From: Candidatus Chlorohelix allophototropha
GTDB lineage: Bacteria > Chloroflexota > Chloroflexia > Chloroheliales > Chloroheliaceae
Length of the DNA: 64,000 nucleotides
Reading direction: 5' to 3'
Assembly: GCF_030389965.1 (NCBI RefSeq)
Contig: NZ_CP128401.1
Location: forward strand, 1 to 64,000
The notes under the pieces were generated by a model. The model made no database searches. It was not told the origin of the DNA and saw only the letters and a list, made by a program, of their open reading frames with translations. How positions within the stretch are numbered: position 1 is the first letter of the stretch; each line of letters starts with the position of its first letter. The position numbers and the translations under genes were made by a program. This document shows, piece by piece, positions 8,912-17,246 of this stretch.

Positions 8912-10366
8912 ATGAGTAACACATACACCGTTGTAAAAGAACTGCAAACGGGCTATCAAATTGATAAATACATCCTTGAAGAACGGTTGGGCAGAGGTGG
9001 AGGGGGTGAAGTGTGGTTGGCACATCATCAAAACAAAAACTTGGCAACAATAAAATATGCTATCAAGTTCCTTATTAATCCCGGTCCAAGAGAACAAAAT
9101 CGCTTTGAACAGGAAATGAAAATCCTGGCACATCTTGCCCGCAATCCTCATATTATTAAAGCTAGTGATTGTGGAGAATTCAGCGCAACTATTCAGGAGA
9201 AAAATAGTGTCACCAAGAAAGTAATAGACGAGCGGAAGTGGCAAAAATTACCTTTTCTAGTAATGGAATATGCAGAAAATGGTGATCTTTCAAGCAGAAT
9301 AAGCAAGAATTTATCTACTTATGAAATAGCTGGATATTTAGAGCAAATTGCCGCTGGTTTGGATTATGCCCATAAAGAAGGCTATATTCATCGAGATTTA
9401 AAACCGAGCAATCTGCTATTAGATAGTCAATACACTATCAAAATAGCTGACTTCGGGATTGCTCATGATGAGAATTACGAGTTGACACCCTCCAATATCA
9501 AATTAGGTACACCAGAGTATATGGCACCTGAGCAATTTTTTGATGCCAAGCGAGTGGGGAAAGCAACGGACATATACAGTTTGGGAGTAATTGCCTTTCA
9601 GTTGCTAACCGGGAAGTTGCCCTTTGGTAGCAGAAATGAAGGGCGCAGTTACGGAGAGTTGGAAAATGCACGTACGAAAGCAACAATTCCCCAGCTTAAA
9701 CTTTACAAACTCGGGCTACCATCTGGATTACAAACAGTTATTGATAAGGTTTTGGCGAAAGAACCGCGTAACCGCTACCAAACAGCAGGAGCTTTTGCAA
9801 CCGCTTTCAGGAAAGCACTTGTGCCTGATAAATTTCCCCCTCTGCCAGATCGGACTGAACCTATTACTCCTAGCGAGCAATATCAGGTGGTACTTCCCAC
9901 TCGCAGGCGAATACTCTCGGGATGGTTGGGGGTAACAGTAGTGAGCCTGCTTATAGTAGCTGGGATAATGACTATGCAGGCGCTGAACTCAAACGCGGGA
10001 AACGCTACCCCTACGCCAACTTCTAAAGCAACCACTTTTCCCGTAACTCAAACTCTGATTGATAGTGCTACGCCTACTTTGCTTACCAAGGCAACTGCCA
10101 TGCTGTCCGTTACAAGTGCTATCACCACATTACCAATTACTACAGTAGCGGCTCCAACAATAGCACCAGAGCCAACATCTACCGCTATTCCACCTAAGTT
10201 ACCGACACCCGTCCCTATTATTGTATTAACAATAGCACCAACTTCAAAGGCAACTACCGCTTCAATACCAGTGGGGTTACCGACACCCACACCGGGATAC
10301 GGAGGAACGCCACCGACACCCACACCGGGATACGGAGGAGCCCCGCCGACACCCACACCGGGATGA
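8912..10366 (+). CDS. Membrane Ser/Thr protein kinase with Pro/Thr-rich external tail
   Basis: A 484-residue protein. The N-terminal kinase domain shows GRGGGGEVW (Gly loop), HRDLKPSN (catalytic loop), DFG and GTPEYMAPEQ. A membrane segment near 330-355 (about LGVTVVSLLIVAGIMTMQAL) is followed by 130 residues of Thr/Pro/Ala low complexity. The last 30 residues are an almost perfect short tandem repeat based on PTPTPGYGG, encoded by near-identical DNA units, so its length may vary between strains. The protein lacks PASTA, WD40 or other sensor domains; the tail may be a cell-wall spacer. It is embedded in the paralog array, between copies 3 and 4. Confidence 0.88.
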   Translation: MSNTYTVVKELQTGYQIDKYILEERLGRGGGGEVWLAHHQNKNLATIKYAIKFLINPGPREQNRFEQEMKILAHLARNPHIIKASDCGEFSATIQEKNSVTKKVIDERKWQKLPFLVMEYAENGDLSSRISKNLSTYEIAGYLEQIAAGLDYAHKEGYIHRDLKPSNLLLDSQYTIKIADFGIAHDENYELTPSNIKLGTPEYMAPEQFFDAKRVGKATDIYSLGVIAFQLLTGKLPFGSRNEGRSYGELENARTKATIPQLKLYKLGLPSGLQTVIDKVLAKEPRNRYQTAGAFATAFRKALVPDKFPPLPDRTEPITPSEQYQVVLPTRRRILSGWLGVTVVSLLIVAGIMTMQALNSNAGNATPTPTSKATTFPVTQTLIDSATPTLLTKATAMLSVTSAITTLPITTVAAPTIAPEPTSTAIPPKLPTPVPIIVLTIAPTSKATTASIPVGLPTPTPGYGGTPPTPTPGYGGAPPTPTPG

Positions 10367-10543
10367 GGAAGGTAACTATTAATATGAGTTCTATATGGGT
10401 AAAGGATAATCTCAGCTTTACCTTTTTGGGTAAAATCAATTTAGGTGGTATGTAAGAAAGAAATTTGAACTCACATTGTAATATTGATAAATTAACACAC
10501 TGCACTGATACAGGTGTGGCTTTGATTTAGGAGGGAAGAAACA

Positions 10544-11575
10544 ATGAAGCACAATACGTACTATATTCGGTGGGGCAGTAGCTTGACGTTTTTGCTGTTT
10601 CTGCTCCTAATCGCATCTAATTCAATACTGGCAGCCGAAGGCAGTCGGTTCTTCCCTGAAACCAAGCATACCGTCAGCGGCAAGTTCTTGGATTACTGGA
10701 ACAGTAACGGAGGTCTCCCCACTTACGGCTACCCCATCACCGACGCTCAAATGGAGACCGACCCTGAAACTGGCAAGACCTTCCTTACCCAGTGGTTTGA
10801 GCGGCATCGCCTTGAACTGCATCCTGAGAATGCTGGCACTAAATTTGAGGTGCTCACCGGTCTGTTGGGCAAAGAAATTAATCGCACCAAGTTGACTACT
10901 GAACCTGATTTCCAGAAAGCTACCCAACTGTATGACCCCACCTTTTCCAAAGACCAACAGTGGTATTTCACCGAGACTGGTCATAATCTGCGGTTTGGGT
11001 TCCTCAAATACTGGCAAGATAACGGGGGGTTGGAACGCTTTGGGTATCCAATAAGTGAAGAACGCAAAGAGTTAGACCCAGAATCCGGCAAAACTTTCAT
11101 GATGCAGTGGTTTGAGCGTGCCCGTTTTGAATATCACCCTGAAAACCAGAAACCCTTTGACATCCTGCTGGGCTTGTTGGGTAAGCAAATCAAAGGTAGC
11201 AAGTCTTCTTCTGCTGTGGAAACTCCAATTCCACCTACTCCCACTGCGATACCGCCATCTACTGTGCCACGGAGTTGGATAGACACTACACTCCTCCCTA
11301 GCCAAAACCCTCGCACAACAAGACTAGAAGTACAAACCTGTATCGATAAAGTAGATAACTATATCAATGGGACAAGGAAAGGATTTCTTAAAGGGAATAC
11401 AATTCCTGCTAATGTACTAGTTTTAACCAGTTTTGATGGTAATGGTACTACAGGTCGTCACTGGAACCAATACCCGGTAAAACCTGTTTGCTATATGCAA
11501 GATTGGGGAGTTTTCGAGAGCCTTGCAGAATACCAAGCTCCTTATGAGGGGTCATATAGAGGTCCTATTTCATAA
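10544..11575 (+). CDS. Secreted tandem-paralog protein 4
   Basis: At 343 residues this is the shortest copy. A strong AGGAGGGAAG site precedes the ATG. The signal peptide and two repeats match the other copies; after a Pro/Thr linker comes a short Cys-containing C-terminal domain of about 110 residues with no similarity to the others and no family I recognise. It lies after the second kinase gene rather than directly next to copy 3, so the kinase gene is inside the array. Confidence 0.75.
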   Translation: MKHNTYYIRWGSSLTFLLFLLLIASNSILAAEGSRFFPETKHTVSGKFLDYWNSNGGLPTYGYPITDAQMETDPETGKTFLTQWFERHRLELHPENAGTKFEVLTGLLGKEINRTKLTTEPDFQKATQLYDPTFSKDQQWYFTETGHNLRFGFLKYWQDNGGLERFGYPISEERKELDPESGKTFMMQWFERARFEYHPENQKPFDILLGLLGKQIKGSKSSSAVETPIPPTPTAIPPSTVPRSWIDTTLLPSQNPRTTRLEVQTCIDKVDNYINGTRKGFLKGNTIPANVLVLTSFDGNGTTGRHWNQYPVKPVCYMQDWGVFESLAEYQAPYEGSYRGPIS

Positions 11576-11898
11576 AGTTTATAGCTCAGATTTACTTAAA
11601 GCTACTGAAGTATCGAATATATAAACCTTTGGCTGACATGTGGAATCGATCTGTTGCTGCGTTGGAGTATTGATAATTATACACTCTGAAAAAAACCTAG
11701 CCGGATTTGAAGATAAGAAGGGTGGATTTAGATGAAAACCGTCAGATGGTTACAGTTATCGTAATGAAAAAACTCAATAGGCGTTATATAGATCTCTCGG
11801 GGATTGATAATGATTGAGGCAGCAATCACCCCAGCGCTACGGGTACTGCAAGGAACAGCAAGCTTGTGGTTGCTGCCCCCTCGTACTACTCTTGCTTA
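11576..11898. other. Intergenic stretch with no gene seen
   Basis: About 320 bases separate the last secreted paralog from the convergent small membrane-protein gene. No open frame with a ribosome site, no strong terminator hairpin and no repeat was recognised here. Confidence 0.6.
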
Positions 11899-12150
11899 TC
11901 ACTCTTTAGCGTCAGAGGGTATTTCACTGCCCGGATAGGGCCAATCGTAAGCTTTGACGGGTGCTGACTGCTTGCGCTGCTTGTAGCTGAGATACAGCTT
12001 TTTAAGCCCGCCCCAGATGCGCTCCAACAAGCTCATCACCGCCAACCCGAAGGTGATTGCCACCAGCAGTACGAACCAACCCATCGGTTGGGACAACATC
12101 GCCCCATATATTTCGGGGATTTTTCCCATTAGTTCGATTAGCCTTTGCAT
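11899..12150 (-). CDS. Small single-span membrane protein (paralog of the 19149-19364 gene)
   Basis: An 83-residue protein with one hydrophobic segment, about QPMGWFVLLVAITFGLAVMS, followed by a basic LYLSYKQRKQ stretch. AAGGAG sits 8 bases before the ATG. The segment around it matches the 71-residue protein at 19149 (SPIGWLLLLVVITVVLAVLS, then a basic tail), so the two are paralogs flanking the phosphatase and kinase-FGE genes. The function is unknown; a small partner of the signalling proteins is conceivable from context only. Confidence 0.7.
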   Translation of the reverse strand: MQRLIELMGKIPEIYGAMLSQPMGWFVLLVAITFGLAVMSLLERIWGGLKKLYLSYKQRKQSAPVKAYDWPYPGSEIPSDAKE

Positions 12151-12426
12151 TACTTTGCTCCTTGCTGACTTTGATTGTCTGATTGCTTGCTTACGTCTTC
12201 ATTTTGCAACATTCTTGCCTTTCCGAGGGCTTTTGGGTTAAGACGTTTTTCTGTCGTTTTGCTTCGCCAAAAGTGTCGCTTTTTTTCAAAGGCGGTGCCT
12301 TAGTCAGCCCCTGTAGAAAAGATTTTTAGTGACACTTTCCCTTACTTTCCCCTTTTCAAGCTAAAATGATGAGGCAGGGCAGTGGCTCTGTTATGTTTTT
12401 TCACAATGAAAGGATCGGCATTCGTT

Positions 12427-13272
12427 ATGTCGAATGATCAAACTAAGGAGAATAACCGGTTGCTACTTGAGTATGCCGGTTGTACAGATAAAGGGCAGTT
12501 ACGCGAGGAGAACCAGGACTATTTCAAGGCAGGCGAAGGGAGGTGGCTGTGGGAACCGGGCTATCTCTTTGTGGTAGCCGATGGGGTGGGCGGTAATAGA
12601 GGGGGCGCGGTTGCCAGCCATTTGGCAGTGGAGTCTTTCTTTGAACGCTTCTCCGAGCTGATGGCTGAAATCAAACCGGCTGCCTGTCTGCAACTTTCTT
12701 TCGAGGCGGCACATCAGGCGCTTAGGGTACGGGGCGAGGCTGAGCTTGAGGTTAGGGGGATGGCTACTACGCTGGTTGCCGCCTATTGTGCCCACAATCG
12801 AGTGTATATTGGTTCAGTCGGGGATAGTCGCCTGCTGCTGTTGCGGAAGGGGGGACTTAATCGCTTGACCAAGGATCATTCTCTGGTGAACGAGCGACTG
12901 GAGCAAGGACTGATTTCTATCTCAGAAGCGCCTTTCTCCCCTTACAGTCATGTTATTACCAGAGCGGTGGGCAAGGCTGAGACAATTAAGCCGGATTTCT
13001 TTGAAGAAGATTTGGAAGAGGGCGATTGGCTGGTGTTATGCACCGATGGGGTTTACCGGGAATTGAGTGATGAGGAGATAGTGCAGTTGGTTACGAGCAG
13101 TCCGGATGCCCAGAGCGCCAGTGGCATGTTGGTGGATGCCGCCAATAAGGCGGGAGGGCACGACAATATTACGGCGCTGGTAGTGAGGGTGGTTAAACTC
13201 GGAAAGGTAGAGCCTTTGACCTCAAATTCGGATACCGAGCAGATAACCGGGCTGCCAAAGAAGGATAATTAG
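12427..13272 (+). CDS. PP2C-family Ser/Thr protein phosphatase
   Basis: A 281-residue cytoplasmic metal-dependent phosphatase. Visible motifs are REENQD near the N-terminus, VVADGVGGNRGG (metal-binding DG.GG), GDSR, TKDHSLV, LCTDGVY and the C-terminal GGHDNIT. In this family the Asp residues hold two Mn/Mg ions that hydrolyse phospho-Ser/Thr. The start at 12427 follows an AAAGGA site; ATGs at 12382 and 12406 are in frame but add an unconserved leader. It is the natural antagonist of the three nearby kinases. A GACACTTTCC motif lies about 90 bases upstream, as before two other genes here. Confidence 0.92.
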   Translation: MSNDQTKENNRLLLEYAGCTDKGQLREENQDYFKAGEGRWLWEPGYLFVVADGVGGNRGGAVASHLAVESFFERFSELMAEIKPAACLQLSFEAAHQALRVRGEAELEVRGMATTLVAAYCAHNRVYIGSVGDSRLLLLRKGGLNRLTKDHSLVNERLEQGLISISEAPFSPYSHVITRAVGKAETIKPDFFEEDLEEGDWLVLCTDGVYRELSDEEIVQLVTSSPDAQSASGMLVDAANKAGGHDNITALVVRVVKLGKVEPLTSNSDTEQITGLPKKDN

Positions 13273-13292
13273 CAGGGGGAGGGGGAAAAGCG

Positions 13293-14351
13293 ATGGCTGA
13301 AAGTGCAGATAGTTGCGGACGTTGTAACGCTAATTTGGAGAAGGTAGCGGCGGAAGGGCGTTGTGGGATATGCGGAGCGGCGCTTTGTCTGTTGTGTTGG
13401 CGCTCCGGACAGCGTTATTGTCTGCTGCACCAACCTGTTTCCCAGCCACTAAGCTATTTCACTTGCGGTAGGTGTCACCGTCGCTTTTCGGTTAAGTTGC
13501 TGGCGGGTAGTTGCCAGTCCGAGGAGTTCTGCCCAAAACAAATCTGCACTAATTGTCGGGAGAAGTACCGGGAGGAGGGACGTTTGTGGTGTCAGGAGCA
13601 TGCCCCCGCCAATCCGGTAGTAGTAGCGTCAGGGTTGCCCACCCGTCTGGATGGTACGCTATCCACTGAGCAGGAACGAGCCGCTACGCTTTTCTTCGCG
13701 CGGTTGGATAAGAAGTTGGCAGAAGCGGGGACGCTGCAACATCCTTTGCGGGAGAATGCCCGTCTTAAAGTAGGGGCTTTTTCTCGTCGTCGCTTCGGCT
13801 CAAAGTTGGAGTTGGTGTCACCGGGTAAGCACAGTGGGGAGGGGTTGGGACTGCTGGTGTCGTTGCTGTTTGAGGGTAGCGCCACCGGGATTGAGGAAGC
13901 GCTGAATGAGGGCAAGCGTTTGGCGGGGCAGCATTTGGCGCATATTTTTACGGTGGTGGCGCTGGCAGGGGGAGAGTGGGAGGCAGAAGCGCAGGAGTGG
14001 CTGCGTTATACCAGCCCTCACCAGACTTTATGTTTGGTCAAGGTGAGCGAGGAGAGTGATCCAGAGTGCTTGTATGCGGGCGATCCTCTTTACCAGTCGC
14101 TACTGGATTTGTTCAGACCGGAGGTGGCTGAGGAATTGGTGCAGCGCGCTATTCGCTGGTTGGAGCAAGATAACGGGGAGTGGTTGAATTGGCTAAAGGG
14201 GGAGCGCAGTTTTAGCGCCGCTGAGCTTGGAGAGGGTTTGAAGGTGGGTGCGGGACGGGCGCACCACTTGCTAAACGAGATGGAACGGCGGGGTATTGGG
14301 CGATTGGAGAAGCGCAATGGGCAGTTGCGGTTGTGCCGCAAGGGGAATTGA
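13293..14351 (+). CDS. Cys-rich zinc-binding protein with winged-helix-like C-terminus
   Basis: A 352-residue protein beginning 20 bases after the phosphatase gene behind a GGGGGAGGGGG site, so likely in its operon. Residues 8-110 carry about 14 Cys and several His in CxxC pairs (CGRC, CGIC, CGRC, CTNC), suggesting two or three zinc sites, B-box- or ribbon-like. The middle (about 120-270) has no recognised fold. The last 60 residues (FSAAELGEGLKVGAGRAHHL, then a basic strand pair) resemble a winged helix. I do not recognise the family. An adaptor that senses or relays the phospho-signal is only a guess from position. Confidence 0.6.
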   Translation: MAESADSCGRCNANLEKVAAEGRCGICGAALCLLCWRSGQRYCLLHQPVSQPLSYFTCGRCHRRFSVKLLAGSCQSEEFCPKQICTNCREKYREEGRLWCQEHAPANPVVVASGLPTRLDGTLSTEQERAATLFFARLDKKLAEAGTLQHPLRENARLKVGAFSRRRFGSKLELVSPGKHSGEGLGLLVSLLFEGSATGIEEALNEGKRLAGQHLAHIFTVVALAGGEWEAEAQEWLRYTSPHQTLCLVKVSEESDPECLYAGDPLYQSLLDLFRPEVAEELVQRAIRWLEQDNGEWLNWLKGERSFSAAELGEGLKVGAGRAHHLLNEMERRGIGRLEKRNGQLRLCRKGN

Positions 14352-14498
14352 ATTATTTGGCAAGTTAAGGTTAAAGGGTAGGTAAATTGAGTTGGCTTGA
14401 AGGTTATTAAGCCATCCGGTAATATTAACAACAACGTACACCGGTAGATTTTGAGATAAAGCGTGGCAGCTTATTTTTGCGACTGAGGGGGTCTTTTG

Positions 14499-16382
14499 AT
14501 GGGAGGTCTCATTTCTCCGGGGACGGTTATTCTCAATAAGTACCGGGTTGAGCAAGAAATCGGCAGGGGCGGTTTCGGTTTGGTTTGGAAAGCCACCGAC
14601 CTTGCTCTAGGTCGTCCGGTGGCGCTCAAAACCCTGCTGTTTGGCGAGACCAGTATGGATAATCAGTACGGTTCCGGCGCTTTTGACCACTATTTGGAAC
14701 GCTTCAAACGAGAGGCTAAGGTCAGCGGGTTTTTCACCGCCAATCCCAATCTTATTACGGTTTACAGCTTGGAAAAAGATGAAGCCGGGGATTACTTTCT
14801 GGCATTGGAATATATTGAGGGCGGTTCACTAGATGATTTGCTCCAGCGGGAGGGAAGGTTATCGGTGGAAAGGGCTTGCGCTATTACCCTCGAATTGTGT
14901 AATGCGCTGGCAGATGTGCATAACCACCCGGCGGATATTGTCCACCGGGATATTAAACCTAACAATATCTTGCTACGGGTGAAGGGGCAGGCGGTGCTGG
15001 CTGATTTCGGGATAGCCCAACTGGGGCACGAGAGCAAGCTGACTATCGTGGGAGAGCGACATCGTCACCCCGGCACTCCGCCCTACATGTCGCCGGAACA
15101 GAAAGAGAGCAGGGATTATCTCACCCCCGCCTCTGATCTGTATTCGTTGGGGGCAGTGCTGTACGAGATGTTAACCGGCAGGTTGTTCGCCAAATTCAGG
15201 CGATTGCCGCCCAGTCTGGAGAACCCGGCAATATCCGTTTGGCTGGATAAGGCGGTGGGCAAGCTTTTGGAAAAGGATCCGGAGTTGCGCTACAGCCAAG
15301 CGGAGGAGGTAATTAAAGACTTGAGAGTAGGACTAGGATCAGCACCGAAAATTCTACAAACCGAGCTTATTACACCGCCACCTAAGGTTATGGCTAAAAA
15401 GGTTGAACCGGTACAAAAGGTGCGGGTTGAAGCGCCACCGGCGCCCGCAATAAAAGTGGTTGAGCCAAAAACTGCCACACCCGAACCTGAAATAGAGCGG
15501 GAAATGATGCTGCGGGAAATCGCATCGCCCAGTACAAACACCGCCCGCCGTATGCAAATCGGGGACCGCTTGAGCGAAATCGGCGATACCCGGCGCGGGG
15601 TAGGCTTGCGCGAGAATGGACTCCCCGACATTGCATGGTTGGCAGTTGCGCCGGGCGGCAGGGTGGGAATTGAGAAACAGACCTTCGAGGTGCAACCCTT
15701 CTACATCGCGCAGTATCAGGTAACCTATGCTCAGTATGAAGCGTTTGTGCAAGCGGCAGACGGCTACTTCAACTGGGAGTGGTGGCAGGGCTTTCCGAAA
15801 GAATACCAACCGCAAAAGCTGAACGAGCAAAATCAAAAGGGGGTGAGCATGCCGCGAGACAGAATATCGTGGTATCAGGCGGTAGCCTTCGGGCGGTGGT
15901 TGAATCGGCAAATGCAGGGCTGGCAATTTCCGAATTCGGACGGTGGAGGTAAGCAGTTAATAGTGGGCAATAACGCGCAGGTACGGTTGCCAACGGAGTG
16001 GGAATGGCAGTGGGCGGCGCAAGGGGGCAGTCAGAAACGGCTATACCCGTGGGGTGAGTGGCAAGTGGGCTACGCCAATACAGATGAAGCGGGTTTGAAC
16101 CGAGTAACAGCAGTGGGAATGTACCCGCAGGGGGCGGCGGAAAGCGGGGCGCTGGACTTGAGCGGCAACCTGTGGGAATGGTGCCAGAACAAGTACGATA
16201 ATCCGAAGCAAACGGCAGTGGACGAAAGCGGAAAGAGGCGAGTGTTGCGGGGCGGGTCTTACAACTACGATCCTGATCTTGCATCCTGTGCATACCGCTA
16301 CCGCTTCATTCCGAACGTCGGTAACAACAATTTTGGTTTTCGGTTGGTGTTGTCATCACCTTTCGCGCCCTTTGATCTCTGA
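14499..16382 (+). CDS. Ser/Thr kinase fused to an FGE-sulfatase (C-type-lectin-like) domain
   Basis: A 627-residue protein. The kinase domain (IGRGGFGLVW, HRDIKPNN, DFG, GTPPYMSPEQ) occupies about 1-280. An Ala/Pro/Val linker of 110 residues without a membrane segment follows, then an FGE-sulfatase domain (about 390-625) with LPTEWEWQWAAQGG, YPWG, DLSGNLWEWC and RGGSYN. In this family the fold serves either formylglycine generation or ligand display. The C-terminal 35 residues are built of AAY-derivable (NNY) codons and end NNNFGFRLV, like variable regions of retroelement-diversified proteins. The ATG at 14499 overlaps an in-frame TTG at 14496. Confidence 0.9.
   Translation: MGGLISPGTVILNKYRVEQEIGRGGFGLVWKATDLALGRPVALKTLLFGETSMDNQYGSGAFDHYLERFKREAKVSGFFTANPNLITVYSLEKDEAGDYFLALEYIEGGSLDDLLQREGRLSVERACAITLELCNALADVHNHPADIVHRDIKPNNILLRVKGQAVLADFGIAQLGHESKLTIVGERHRHPGTPPYMSPEQKESRDYLTPASDLYSLGAVLYEMLTGRLFAKFRRLPPSLENPAISVWLDKAVGKLLEKDPELRYSQAEEVIKDLRVGLGSAPKILQTELITPPPKVMAKKVEPVQKVRVEAPPAPAIKVVEPKTATPEPEIEREMMLREIASPSTNTARRMQIGDRLSEIGDTRRGVGLRENGLPDIAWLAVAPGGRVGIEKQTFEVQPFYIAQYQVTYAQYEAFVQAADGYFNWEWWQGFPKEYQPQKLNEQNQKGVSMPRDRISWYQAVAFGRWLNRQMQGWQFPNSDGGGKQLIVGNNAQVRLPTEWEWQWAAQGGSQKRLYPWGEWQVGYANTDEAGLNRVTAVGMYPQGAAESGALDLSGNLWEWCQNKYDNPKQTAVDESGKRRVLRGGSYNYDPDLASCAYRYRFIPNVGNNNFGFRLVLSSPFAPFDL
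16250..16350 (+). other. Candidate DGR variable region at the 3' end of the kinase-FGE gene
   Basis: From the RGGSYN motif to GFRLV, the codons at positions usually variable in FGE-type targets are all of the form NNY: Tyr, Asn, Tyr, Asp, Asp, Leu, Ser, Cys, Tyr, Arg, Tyr, Arg, Phe, Ile, Asn, Val, Gly, Asn, Asn, Asn. The non-NNY codons (GCA, CCG) fall between them. This is what adenine-directed mutagenesis of AAY codons in a template repeat produces. No reverse transcriptase or template repeat was found in the window, so a remote element would be required. Confidence 0.45.
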
Positions 16383-16589
16383 TTCGCTGACACACTTTCC
16401 TAATAAAGATCATGGACAATACGAGCAAATGGGCTAGAGAATAGCGGGCTGACGCAAGGTAGCAAAGGTGCTGAACCGACCGGCTAATTTCCCTGCACTG
16501 TACGGAACGGACACAGCTTGCCGAATGTGGCAAGTTGCCCTGCCTCTCCTATCTGACTCAATATGAAATAGTTGTGCCCTTCTAAATTC

Positions 16590-16694
16590 AAATTTTTACC
16601 GACACTTTCCGTTGCAATATACCGCAACGGATTTTTTTTAGCTGTAAATAAACTGATTTTTGTAAGACTACCCTAAGATAATACCGTAACCAAA
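16590..16694 (+). promoter_or_regulatory. Conserved structured upstream element, copy 1
   Basis: Three blocks in order: TTTTTACCGACACTTTCCGT, a 7-bp hairpin CCGTTGC/GCAACGG followed by a T run, and CTACCCTAAGATA...CGTAACC about 65 bases before the start of the split gene at 16758. The same three blocks occur at 18956-19064 before the small membrane-protein gene. The hairpin plus T run looks like an attenuator, or a terminator of the upstream unit; the last block may be a promoter. Confidence 0.6.
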
Positions 16695-17246
16695 TTTAAC
16701 ACGGTCGGATCTACATGGCGGTTTTTCAATATCACTTACAGGCTGAGAGGCAATTTTATGGAATGGGTATTGGCTAATTTCTTTCTGATCGGCTTCCTTA
16801 TACCCGGAACCCTGTCCTACCTTTACCTAACCGGGTTTCTGAAATCCCAAAAATGCCAAGTGGTTGAACCTACCGGTAATGCAAGGGAATTGGTAGCAAG
16901 TCTTTCTGACCGCTGGCTTATCAAAGGGTCGCTGGCTATTATGGCTAGGGAACTGGAGGATATTAAAAAGGGGTCAAAACTGGCAGGTCAGTATGGCACC
17001 GCCAGTTCTATAACCACACATTTAACCCGCTGCGCTGCCGATGCTACTACTTTGGTTTTAGGTCTGGCGCACCGACTTAAAGACTTGGAAGGTCGTCAGC
17101 ACGCTCAACTCAACCTTAAGAATCAGCTTGAGCTCGAAAACCAGAAGCTTTTACTGTTGATAGCAACTGTTCATGATTGGAACCGGCGGATTGATAGCTT
17201 CATTTTCTCGGCAGGAAGTAATTATCTCGATTTCAGTAAAATTGAA

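Noticed and set aside
16383-16757. Template repeat or reverse transcriptase next to the kinase-FGE gene
   Set aside because: No sequence similar to the variable region and no reverse-transcriptase frame was found in this 375-base gap or elsewhere in the window.
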